From positions 1 to 17,800 of the forward strand of contig JBBYJL010000023.1 in assembly GCA_043196285.1 (NCBI GenBank): DNA of 17,800 nucleotides, written 5' to 3'. Made by a program: the position numbers and the translations under genes. Source of the stretch: JAKAFX01 sp043196285 (GTDB lineage: Archaea > Thermoplasmatota > Thermoplasmata > Thermoplasmatales > Thermoplasmataceae). Shown piece after piece: positions 7,058-14,031 of the stretch; within the stretch, counting starts at the first letter, position 1, and every line of letters begins with the position of its first letter. Below the pieces are notes generated by a model that was not told the DNA's origin, did not search any database, and saw only the letters and a program-made list of their open reading frames with translations.

Positions 7058-7681
7058 ATGAATCTCGATGGGAAAAATATCTACGAAAATATAAAAGAAA
7101 TACTCGATCCAAAGCATACAGCACTTGTGGTCTGGGACGTACAGAATGCACTGGTCAATGCCATATTCAACAAGACTGAATTTGTCTCGGAACTTGGCAA
7201 ACTGATAAACAGCGCCAGGAAGGTCAATATCCCTGTTTTCTACACGAAGATCACACCGCTGCCCTTCAGATTTGAGAGTTCTCCAAGACTGTATTCAACC
7301 ATGAAGAGAATGGGGGTTTCAGATCCACGCAAAGCATCCTTCATGTTACCGGGATCGCCTGAATCAGAGATATACAGTGATATTACTCCGACACAGAATG
7401 ACATCGTCATTAACAAAAATACTGCAGATATTTTCATAGGCACCAATTTTGAGATGATGATTCGAAACGCAGGTATAGAGTCCATTGTATTCGCCGGTAT
7501 CTCAACGGAAGTTGGAATAGAATCAAGTGCAAGGTCAGCGGCAAACAGAGGATTTTACGTAATTATTCCTGAGGATTGCGTTTCCTCGAGTAATAAGGAA
7601 ATGCATGAGGCCTCTCTAAAAGTAATGCGCACCCAGATGATTGTTCTTATGAGCGGAGAAATAGCCAAAAATTGGGTGTAA
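7058..7681 (+). CDS. Isochorismatase-fold protein lacking catalytic Cys
   Basis: This 207-residue soluble alpha/beta protein belongs to the isochorismatase/nicotinamidase (cysteine hydrolase) fold. Family hallmarks are Asp27 in LVVWDVQN, Lys120 in VINKNTADIF, and the GISTEVGIES segment (147-156), which aligns with the family pattern GxxTxxC. The nucleophilic Cys position is Gly153, so the Asp-Lys-Cys triad is incomplete. The only cysteine, Cys174 in PEDCV, sits in a later strand-loop and is not in the usual active-site position. Classical amidase chemistry is therefore doubtful; a non-catalytic or altered role is possible. Similar Cys-less members with an STE(V/I)GIE motif exist to my recollection, so this may be a family trait and not local decay. 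The frame extends upstream to TTG 6968, but the extra 30 residues are unlike the family and the promoter favours 7058. The substrate is unknown and no functional link to the RNR genes is evident. Confidence 0.8.
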   Translation: MNLDGKNIYENIKEILDPKHTALVVWDVQNALVNAIFNKTEFVSELGKLINSARKVNIPVFYTKITPLPFRFESSPRLYSTMKRMGVSDPRKASFMLPGSPESEIYSDITPTQNDIVINKNTADIFIGTNFEMMIRNAGIESIVFAGISTEVGIESSARSAANRGFYVIIPEDCVSSSNKEMHEASLKVMRTQMIVLMSGEIAKNWV

Positions 7682-8134
7682 ACCAAATTCACTGAGATGC
7701 TTCCCACTTCGAAGGTTGCTGGCGGAATCTGCATGGACTTGAATTTCCCTAAGTCCGAAGGTACTCAGTCCTTCATGCTCAGCCATCTGGATTTACAGAT
7801 GCAGGCACGCATGAAGCATTATGCTATCCGATCGATCTAGTTTTCATATGCCAGCGAACAACAGAGTTTCAGGTGAATTATAATCTTTCCACTAGCGTTC
7901 ATCCACTATCCTGCAAAATGGAAATTCTCGATCGCAACGTTAAATAAGTCAATTTTCAGTGTTATTTCTCTAATAACAAAATAATTGAAAAAAGATCATG
8001 AGTTTTATTTTGATAATGTTGTCTTAGTGTTAACATATCATAGTTATAGATTCATTTATCAGTGGGTAATAACACAGAACTGCCGTAAATATTCAGGCAT
8101 AAGTTTTAATTCTTTCTCTTAATGTGTTTAGTTA
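7682..8134 (+). other. 453-base gene-poor region upstream of nrdJ
   Basis: The first part (7682-7840) is of balanced composition. It continues the frame of the preceding gene for about 52 codons past its stop without another stop, ending at the TAG in 7838-7840. A short inverted repeat GAAGG/CCTTC lies at 7757-7761 and 7770-7774. I recognise no product, tRNA or complete mobile element. The second part (about 7930-8134) is strongly AT-rich and holds the nrdJ promoter. It also has GTGTTA (8027-8032) and TAACAC (8070-8075) in inverted orientation, and an 8-base palindrome TGTTAACA at 8028-8035. These could be regulator sites but match no operator I can name. Confidence 0.4.
8102..8111 (+). promoter_or_regulatory. 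TATA-like box for nrdJ
   Basis: AGTTTTAATT is centred about 28 bases before the ATG at 8135, with no ribosome-binding site between. This fits a leaderless transcript for the class II reductase. Confidence 0.4.
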
Positions 8135-10429
8135 ATGATTTCGACAGTGATTAAAAGGAATGGTTCTGAGGTAAAATTTGATCAGGAACGTATTACTACA
8201 GCGATTTACAAGGCTATGCTTGCAGTCAAGAATGGAAGCATGGATGATGCAATAAAAGTTTCAAACATGGTTGTTGAAAGGATCTCAAAAACGACGGTCA
8301 AGCCTACTGTAGAAGAAATTCAGGATGCAGTAGAAGACGTCCTGATGACCTCTTCCTTCAATGGAAAGAATTACAAGGATGTTGCAAGAGCATACATCAT
8401 TTACAGGGAAAGGAGAAAAAGCATACGCGAAGAAAAGAAGAGAATGGGTGTCGAGGACGATCTCAAATTGTCATTGAACGCGGTAAAGGTCCTGGAATCA
8501 AGATATCTTCTGAAGGATGAGGACGGACATGTATACGAAACCCCGAGAGAGATGTTTTCACGGGTCGCAAAAAGCGTAGGGATAGTGGAAGGATTCTATG
8601 AGTACAGAGCCCACAACAAAACATCCAAAGGTTATGGATATCAGCTTGACGAGAATCAGATCAATATATTACGGAGGACATATGACGAAGTCAGCAAGGA
8701 ATCTAAACAGAGGTTCCAGTTTGATGAACTTGTTGAATTTGTTGAGAACAGGAGCGTTGAGGTATCAGGATACATTAAAAAATTTGAGGAAGAAATGTCC
8801 TCGCTGAAATTTGTACCGAATTCACCTACCCTGATGAATGCAGGCACGTCTATGGGACAGCTGTCCGCTTGTTTTGTCCTTCCAGTTGAGGATTCTCTAG
8901 AGTCTATATTTGAGACCCTCAAACAAACTGCCTTGATTCACAAGTCTGGAGGTGGAACTGGATTTTCGTTCTCCAGATTGAGACAGAAGGATGATATCGT
9001 TGGATCCACCAGAGGCGTTGCCTCTGGACCTTTATCCTTCATGCGGATCTTTGATACAACTACTGATGTAATCAAACAGGGTGGAAAGAGAAGGGGGGCG
9101 AATATGGGGATACTGCGTTACGATCACCCTGATATTCTTGAATTCATAACGAGCAAGGATTCGGAGAATACTGTTCTCAAAAACTTTAACATATCAGTTG
9201 CTCTGGACAGGAATTTCTTTGAGAAACTGGATAGCGGAGACATGGTCGATCTCATTAACCCCAGAACTGGGAAGGTTGAGAAGAGGGTAAAGGCGCAGAC
9301 AATCTGGGATGCAATTGTTACCCAGGCCTGGAAAACTGCTGACCCTGGACTAATTTTCCTGGATGAAATGAACGAAAGGAATACTGTACCGCATCTCGGT
9401 GAGATTGAAGCTACCAACCCATGCGGTGAACAACCACTGATGCCGTATGAATCATGCAATCTCGGATCTATAAATCTTTCCAAGTTCGTAACTAATAACG
9501 ACATAGATTTCAAAGGCCTGGAAGAGACCATAAGACTTGCAGTCAGGTTCTTGGACGATATCGTTGATGCAAACAAGTTTCCAGTAGACAAGATAAAAGC
9601 GATGACCAGAACAACCAGGAAAATAGGGCTTGGATACATGGGATTTGCAGACATGCTTGCGGCTCTTGGAATCCCGTACAACAGCAAAGATGCACTGGAT
9701 GTTGCTGAAAGACTCATGAAATACCTGAACGACATCTCCCACGACGAATCCAGCAAACTGGCGTTGGAACGGGGGAATTTTCCAGGCTGGGAGGGTTCAT
9801 ACTGGCAAAAGCAGGGAATACCTATGCGCAACTCTACCACCACTACCATCGCACCCACTGGAACAATTTCCATCATCGCAAACTGTTCTTCTTCCATAGA
9901 GCCGTTTTTTGCTCTTGCATTTGTAAGGCACGTCCTGGACGGTCAGGAACTTATGGAGACAAATCCTTTTCTGGAGGCTGAACTGAGGAGAAGGAACATT
10001 TACTCAGAAGATCTAATAAGGAAGATAGCTGAAAAGGGAAATCTCTCTGAAATAGATCTGCCCGAGGATCTCAAGAAAATTTTCCCCACTGCCATGGAGA
10101 TAGATCCGGAGTGGCATGTGATGATGCAGGCAACATTCCAGAGATACTGCGATTCTGGTGTCTCAAAGACAATAAATCTGCCTGCTGATGCGTCTGTCAG
10201 TGATGTGGAGAGAGCCTACCGCATGGCCAGGGATCTTCACTGCAAGGGTATCACAGTATACAGGGACAGGAGCAAGAATGAGCAGGTTCTTTATGCAGGA
10301 CTCTCCAGTGAGAAGAAAGAAGAGAAGAAAAGGGATCCTGTGCCGGAACTCATACTCACAGCTCCCAACATTGTAAAGCTGGACTCTACATTCGATCCTG
10401 CTTGCCTGACGGGAAAATGTTCTGCCTAG
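8135..10429 (+). CDS. nrdJ: Adenosylcobalamin-dependent (class II) ribonucleotide reductase
   Basis: This 764-residue cytosolic enzyme makes deoxyribonucleotides using a radical from adenosylcobalamin, so it needs neither oxygen nor a second subunit. An ATP-cone occupies residues about 1-105, starting at the VIKRNG motif. The barrel carries Cys246 (QLSACFVLP), Asn428/Cys430/Glu432 (NPCGEQP) and Cys441 (ESCNLGSINL). The class II-type segments HKSGGGTGFSFSRLR, KRRGANMGIL, TIAPTGTISII and HCKGITVYRD follow. The C-terminus has a redox pair Cys757/Cys762 spaced CX4C. The GGGTGF loop and the HCKGITVYRD end distinguish it from class I. Length is normal for an archaeal NrdJ with one cone. It has its own promoter and sits downstream of the oxygen-requiring NrdA/NrdB, giving the organism both routes. 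Vitamin B12 supply genes are not in the window. Confidence 0.95.
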   Translation: MISTVIKRNGSEVKFDQERITTAIYKAMLAVKNGSMDDAIKVSNMVVERISKTTVKPTVEEIQDAVEDVLMTSSFNGKNYKDVARAYIIYRERRKSIREEKKRMGVEDDLKLSLNAVKVLESRYLLKDEDGHVYETPREMFSRVAKSVGIVEGFYEYRAHNKTSKGYGYQLDENQINILRRTYDEVSKESKQRFQFDELVEFVENRSVEVSGYIKKFEEEMSSLKFVPNSPTLMNAGTSMGQLSACFVLPVEDSLESIFETLKQTALIHKSGGGTGFSFSRLRQKDDIVGSTRGVASGPLSFMRIFDTTTDVIKQGGKRRGANMGILRYDHPDILEFITSKDSENTVLKNFNISVALDRNFFEKLDSGDMVDLINPRTGKVEKRVKAQTIWDAIVTQAWKTADPGLIFLDEMNERNTVPHLGEIEATNPCGEQPLMPYESCNLGSINLSKFVTNNDIDFKGLEETIRLAVRFLDDIVDANKFPVDKIKAMTRTTRKIGLGYMGFADMLAALGIPYNSKDALDVAERLMKYLNDISHDESSKLALERGNFPGWEGSYWQKQGIPMRNSTTTTIAPTGTISIIANCSSSIEPFFALAFVRHVLDGQELMETNPFLEAELRRRNIYSEDLIRKIAEKGNLSEIDLPEDLKKIFPTAMEIDPEWHVMMQATFQRYCDSGVSKTINLPADASVSDVERAYRMARDLHCKGITVYRDRSKNEQVLYAGLSSEKKEEKKRDPVPELILTAPNIVKLDSTFDPACLTGKCSA

Positions 10430-10456
10430 ATCCTGAGTTAATTTAAGAAATCCCTC

Positions 10457-10467
10457 TATATTTATAA
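10457..10467 (+). promoter_or_regulatory. TATA-like box for the small membrane-protein gene
   Basis: TATATTTATAA lies 28 bases after the nrdJ stop. It would start transcription near 10488, giving a leader of about 20 bases before the ATG at 10508. The upstream in-frame TTG at 10469 falls too close to the box to be a likely start. Confidence 0.45.
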
Positions 10468-10507
10468 TTTGTTGTTTGGGAGTATCCGTAAAAAAGATTG
10501 TATTACC

Positions 10508-10912
10508 ATGCCGACAACAATCAGCTTCAGGCAGTGGTGGAGACTTTTCACCACGGGTCGAACCAAAGCAGTGTATCTGGCCCTGATCTCTTTCGCGATC
10601 TATTCATCCCTGATTCTTTATAACAGGCTGGTACTTTTTAGTTTTATATTAAATGAAATTGGTCTTCTGACGAGTTTTGGAGTGCTTGTCGATCTTGTTT
10701 CTCATCTCTTCAGCGATTCTTATAAGACAGACATATCTTCTGCGGAATGGTTGACGAAGTTCAAGGGCGCAAGAACTCACGATGCATATGGAATTATTAT
10801 ACAGTTGTTTTGCTCTTCCCTTGATCTGGAGCATTTATACCTGCTTTTTATTCTTTGGATTTCCCTTTTGATCGAATTCTATTTCATATACAGGTCAAAA
10901 TTCTATCACTAA
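10508..10912 (+). CDS. Small membrane protein of unknown function
   Basis: This 134-residue protein matches no family I recognise. A basic N-terminal stretch (RQWWRLFTTGRTK) precedes a long hydrophobic region at about residues 22-70 that can form one or two membrane spans. A polar segment of about 40 residues follows (KTDISSAEWLTKFKGARTHD). A C-terminal span around LYLLFILWISLLIEFYFIY then ends in a short basic tail. By the positive-inside rule the N-terminus is probably cytoplasmic. I start it at ATG 10508; the open frame continues up to a TTG at 10469, but the promoter spacing disfavours that. It lies alone between nrdJ and the hydrogenase-related operon, with 208 bases before the latter, so membership of either unit is unproven. 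Confidence 0.5.
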   Translation: MPTTISFRQWWRLFTTGRTKAVYLALISFAIYSSLILYNRLVLFSFILNEIGLLTSFGVLVDLVSHLFSDSYKTDISSAEWLTKFKGARTHDAYGIIIQLFCSSLDLEHLYLLFILWISLLIEFYFIYRSKFYH

Positions 10913-11025
10913 ACGCTTCCTGTTTTATGGTTGATATCAATCTGATACCCTCGAGATTTTGATGATTTTGTGCGATCCCATGATCTTATGCGGACTGGAT
11001 TTAAGATGCATTCATCCCCTGATAA

Positions 11026-11037
11026 GAATTAAATAAA
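11026..11037 (+). promoter_or_regulatory. TATA-like box of the hydrogenase-related operon
   Basis: ATTAAATAAATG is the best TATA-like stretch in the 208-base gap before the operon. It would give transcription start near 11056-11060 and a leader of about 60 bases. This leader is longer than those of the other genes in the window. Confidence 0.4.
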
Positions 11038-11059
11038 TGCCACATATCCTCAACCTGGC

Positions 11060-11103
11060 GATGACGTCCGCCCATAACCGCTCCGTGTGAAGCTGATGAC
11101 GTC
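11060..11103 (+). repeat. 9-base direct repeat in the operon leader
   Basis: GATGACGTC occurs twice, at 11060-11068 and 11095-11103, with starts 35 bases apart. The inner GACGTC is self-complementary, so in RNA the two copies could also pair as a short 6-base stem enclosing a loop. They lie between the presumed transcription start and the ATG at 11121. The function is unknown; a regulator site or a leader structure are both possible. Confidence 0.4.
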
Positions 11104-11111
11104 TACTGATT

Positions 11112-11116
11112 GGTGA
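11112..11116 (+). promoter_or_regulatory. Ribosome-binding site of hyfC-like gene
   Basis: GGTGA ends four bases before the ATG at 11121. It complements the 16S rRNA tail, so this gene, unlike several others here, appears to have a led transcript. Confidence 0.45.
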
Positions 11117-11120
11117 AACG

Positions 11121-12068
11121 ATGTCATGGTTATGGGCTGAAACGATAATTCAGATAGTAGGAGAGCTATTCCTGGCGCCTCTTGTTTTTGGGATCACTAA
11201 CAGATTAAAGGCGATCGTGGAATCACGCCATGGACCAGGTATATTTCAACCATATTATGATCTGGCCAAATATCTCAGGAAAGAGATCCTTATCCCGGAA
11301 AACTCCACTGCCTTATTCTATGTTGCTCCTTTCTTTGTGTTTGGCACTTATCTTCTCATATCGTTCGTGATTCCGGTCATTCTCCCATTCCCGGTATATT
11401 TTACTCCCACCGTTGATTTCCTTGGGGGAGGTCTGCTTTTCACACTAACCTCTTTCCTTCTGATTCTGGGTGCACTTAACTCCGAAAACAACATTTCTGC
11501 CATGGGTGCAAGCAGATCCGCCACATTCTCGGCCTTTGCCGAACCGACGCTCATCATGGTGTTTTTTGCAGTGGCTCTAATCTCAGGCACAAACAATCCT
11601 TATACAACTTCTTCCCTGCTTTCCGTCTCAGTCGTGAGCTATCTGGGACTCTATCATCTGCTGTCAATGGCTGCATTCTTCATGCTCCTTCTGTTTGAGA
11701 CTGGACAGCTGCCGCTGGAAAGTTCCGGAATCATGGAACTGGGAATGATTGATGAGGCCAGAATATACGAGTATTCCGGGCCGCATCTTTTCCTTGTGAA
11801 GTACTCTTCTATGATCAAGATGTATCTCCTTGGATCTGTTTTTCTCAACGTTTTTGCATTCCCATGGTACATGCAGTCAGGTATCATTGGTTCGCTACTG
11901 GATATACCTATAATGTTTCTGAAATGGATGATCCTGATAACAGCTTTCGTTGTGATTAACGAAACCGTCGGAAAACTGAGGTTGTTCAAGATTCAGGACT
12001 ATCTCACAGTCTCGTTTGCGCTTGCTATATTTTCCATACTAACTCTTACCCTGGGGGGAATACAATGA
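11121..12068 (+). CDS. hyfC: HyfC/HycD-like (NuoH family) membrane subunit
   Basis: This 315-residue integral membrane protein has about eight predicted spans. It is the NuoH/HycD-type subunit that joins the soluble arm of a group 4 hydrogenase-like complex to its ion-pumping arm. Family motifs are clear: ESRHGPGIFQPYYDLAK (residues about 34-50) with the following RKE, a GASRSATF loop, and the acidic stretch FETGQLPLESSG followed by MELGMIDEARIYEYSG. It is full length for HycD proteins. It is the first gene of a six-gene operon, has its own promoter and ribosome-binding site, and overlaps the next gene by four bases (ATGA). It lacks any cofactor site, as expected. Whether protons or sodium are moved is not clear from the sequence. 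The hyf name denotes homology only, since the complex has no nickel site. Confidence 0.92.
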   Translation: MSWLWAETIIQIVGELFLAPLVFGITNRLKAIVESRHGPGIFQPYYDLAKYLRKEILIPENSTALFYVAPFFVFGTYLLISFVIPVILPFPVYFTPTVDFLGGGLLFTLTSFLLILGALNSENNISAMGASRSATFSAFAEPTLIMVFFAVALISGTNNPYTTSSLLSVSVVSYLGLYHLLSMAAFFMLLLFETGQLPLESSGIMELGMIDEARIYEYSGPHLFLVKYSSMIKMYLLGSVFLNVFAFPWYMQSGIIGSLLDIPIMFLKWMILITAFVVINETVGKLRLFKIQDYLTVSFALAIFSILTLTLGGIQ

Positions 12069-12685
12069 TATTCGGTGAAGTGGAAAGCATTCTTGGAGCA
12101 CTCATCCTTGGATCGGCCCTGCTTGTTCAAATAAGGTCGTATATCAGACCCATGATAAGCACTGTGGTTACCCAGTCTGTGCTGCTTGCTTCAATGGCCG
12201 TCCTCATTGGAGTTGATTTGGGATCGTATGACCTGATAATACTGGCATTATTGATCATTCTGCTAAGAGGAGTCTTGATAAACTATGTCCTGCAGAGAAG
12301 ACTGCCAGAAGGAAGGCTATATGTAAGGGAATATTCCCATGGAGTCCCTTCTGTTGTGCTTGCCAGCATTATTGTCCTTATCATTTCATTCCTGATTTAC
12401 AGGATCTCGTTTTATCCTCACGTTCAGGATAATCTTGGCGCAATTGGCCTTTCGGTGATATTCCAGGGACTGTTGCTTATAATGACCAGGAGAAACAGTT
12501 TCGCACATTTTGTGGGTTATGTGGAGGAAGAGAACGGTGTAATTTTCCTGGCACTCACTATAGTGCCTCTTCCACTGCTGATTGAGGTGAGCGTTCTGCT
12601 TGACGTTCTTGCACTCATCATAGCAGGTGGCATACTTGTCACGAATAATGTTGAACACACAAGGACTGAGGAGCTGATGGGATGA
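12065..12685 (+). CDS. hyfE: HyfE-like (NuoK-related) membrane subunit
   Basis: This 206-residue membrane protein has about six spans. It is of the HyfE type, an expanded NuoK-like subunit of group 4 hydrogenase-related complexes. Typical features are a membrane-embedded LLRGVLINYVLQR segment near residues 72-84, the FVGYVEEENGVIFLAL motif near residues 147-162, and PLLIEVSVLLDVLAL in the last span. The two acidic clusters (EEEN and IEVSVLLD) match the conserved acidic residues of NuoK-type ion channels. It overlaps the previous and next genes by four bases each, indicating translational coupling. The assignment rests on the GYxxxENG motif and gene order and is secure at family level. Confidence 0.88.
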   Translation: MIFGEVESILGALILGSALLVQIRSYIRPMISTVVTQSVLLASMAVLIGVDLGSYDLIILALLIILLRGVLINYVLQRRLPEGRLYVREYSHGVPSVVLASIIVLIISFLIYRISFYPHVQDNLGAIGLSVIFQGLLLIMTRRNSFAHFVGYVEEENGVIFLALTIVPLPLLIEVSVLLDVLALIIAGGILVTNNVEHTRTEELMG

Positions 12686-14031
12686 ATATACTGGTAACTG
12701 CGCTCATAGCTGCTCCGGCCATTTTTTCAGTGAGCTACTTCAGCACTCATTTTCGCAGTTTCGACATTATTGCGGGAATTATTGCAGTCTCTCTCTCAGC
12801 TGGTGTATACCTGTTTCAGATCTCTGCTGAAGGCATTTTTCTAATCGATCCCCTGACCAGATATCTTCTGATCACTATTTCCTCCATATATCTCTTCTCA
12901 ATCGTGTTTGGACTTGGATACCACCATAAAATGGGTGAATCAGCCAACCTGAAACTTCATCTTTCACTGATGGACATCTTCGCCTCAACGATGCTGTTTT
13001 CAGTTTCAATAAACAACTATGGGCTTCTCTGGTTTGGCATCGAGTCAACAACGGTTTCCAGTGCCATTCTACTGGTGATAGAGAGAGAGCCTCTGAAAAT
13101 AGAGGCTGCATGGAGATACATAATACTGGTATCAGCAGGGCTCACCATCAGCCTCATTTCAGTCATTGTAATGTATTATGCTTTCCACACTCTTACAATA
13201 TCGCAGATACTTGCAGACCATGGCAGCATTGGAATACTTACCGATATAGCTGCTGGCAGTGCCCTCATAGGCTATGGGACCAAGATAGGATTGTTTCCCA
13301 TGCATACCTGGCTTCCAGACGCACATAGCGAGGCACCTTCTGAGATCAGTGCAATGTTTTCCGGAGTCCTCCTTCCTGTAGCGGTTTATGCCCTCTACAG
13401 AGTTTACCAGGTCACAGCAGACCCAAGAATAACAGATCTGTTCCTTTTTGTTGCTGTTCTGACAGTACTCTTTGCCGCATTCATGTTGCCATCCCAGCGA
13501 TTTTACAAGAGAATGTTTGCATATTCAACAATGGAGAATATGGGCGTAATTGTAATCGGCTTCATAATAGGAGGTCCTGCAATTATAGGGGCAATAATCC
13601 TTCTTGTTTCTCATGCCTTTGGAAAAAGTGGGGCTTTCTATTCCTCAGGAAACATTCTTGAAACATTTGGAACGAAAAAAATTTCTGAAATTTCCTCCCT
13701 GAGAAGCAGGATGCCCCAGACTTCGGCTTCACTAATACTATCATCGCTGGCAGTCACTGGCACACCGCCTTTTGGAACATTTCTTGGTGAATTCATAATT
13801 CTGCTTACCCTTTATTCCGATGGATTCATCCTGCCGTTCAGTCTTATGATTGTTGCACTATTCGTATCCTTCGCAAGCATTAACTATCACGTTTCCAGGA
13901 TGGTGTTCTATGGAAAGGATTCTGAAAGATCCGAGGTCTCTATACAGCAGAGAGTCGTTGCAATATTATCTTCTGTCATTCCTCTCCTTATTCCTGTATT
14001 TTTCTTTGTTTTTGGAGGATTTTCGCTATGA
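12682..14031 (+). CDS. hyfF: HyfF-like antiporter-type membrane subunit
   Basis: This 449-residue protein of about 13 spans is of the NuoL/M/N and Mrp antiporter-like family. Conserved ion-channel residues are present: Glu121 in LLWFGIEST, Lys201 in GYGTKIGLFPMHTWLP with His208, Lys315 in SHAFGKSG, and Glu370 in PPFGTFLGEF. The AYSTMENMG motif also appears. The LLWFGIEST and SEAPSEISAMFSG segments favour HyfF over HyfB. It lies third in the operon and overlaps hyfE and hyfG by four bases each. It is the first of two antiporter-like subunits in the operon, so the complex has two putative ion channels plus the NuoH/NuoK region. All key charged residues are intact, so ion translocation is expected even though the catalytic subunit lacks nickel ligands. 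Confidence 0.92.
   Translation: MNILVTALIAAPAIFSVSYFSTHFRSFDIIAGIIAVSLSAGVYLFQISAEGIFLIDPLTRYLLITISSIYLFSIVFGLGYHHKMGESANLKLHLSLMDIFASTMLFSVSINNYGLLWFGIESTTVSSAILLVIEREPLKIEAAWRYIILVSAGLTISLISVIVMYYAFHTLTISQILADHGSIGILTDIAAGSALIGYGTKIGLFPMHTWLPDAHSEAPSEISAMFSGVLLPVAVYALYRVYQVTADPRITDLFLFVAVLTVLFAAFMLPSQRFYKRMFAYSTMENMGVIVIGFIIGGPAIIGAIILLVSHAFGKSGAFYSSGNILETFGTKKISEISSLRSRMPQTSASLILSSLAVTGTPPFGTFLGEFIILLTLYSDGFILPFSLMIVALFVSFASINYHVSRMVFYGKDSERSEVSIQQRVVAILSSVIPLLIPVFFFVFGGFSL

Noticed and set aside
7682..7860. Insertion sequence remnant (IS200/IS605-like tail)
   Set aside because: The stretch has coding-like composition and a short inverted repeat, but I see no zinc-ribbon motif, no catalytic residues and no element ends, so the claim cannot be supported.
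9124..9897. 257-residue minus-strand open frame inside nrdJ
   Set aside because: It is a shadow of the conserved nrdJ barrel; the sequence has no family resemblance.
11055..11115. Possible C/D box small RNA upstream of the hyfC-like gene
   Set aside because: GATGA and CTGATGA/CTGA motifs are present, but the C box has a mismatch, a D' box is missing, the spacing (about 6 bases between C' and D) is too short for a guide, and no good terminal stem forms. The same motifs are better described as a direct repeat.
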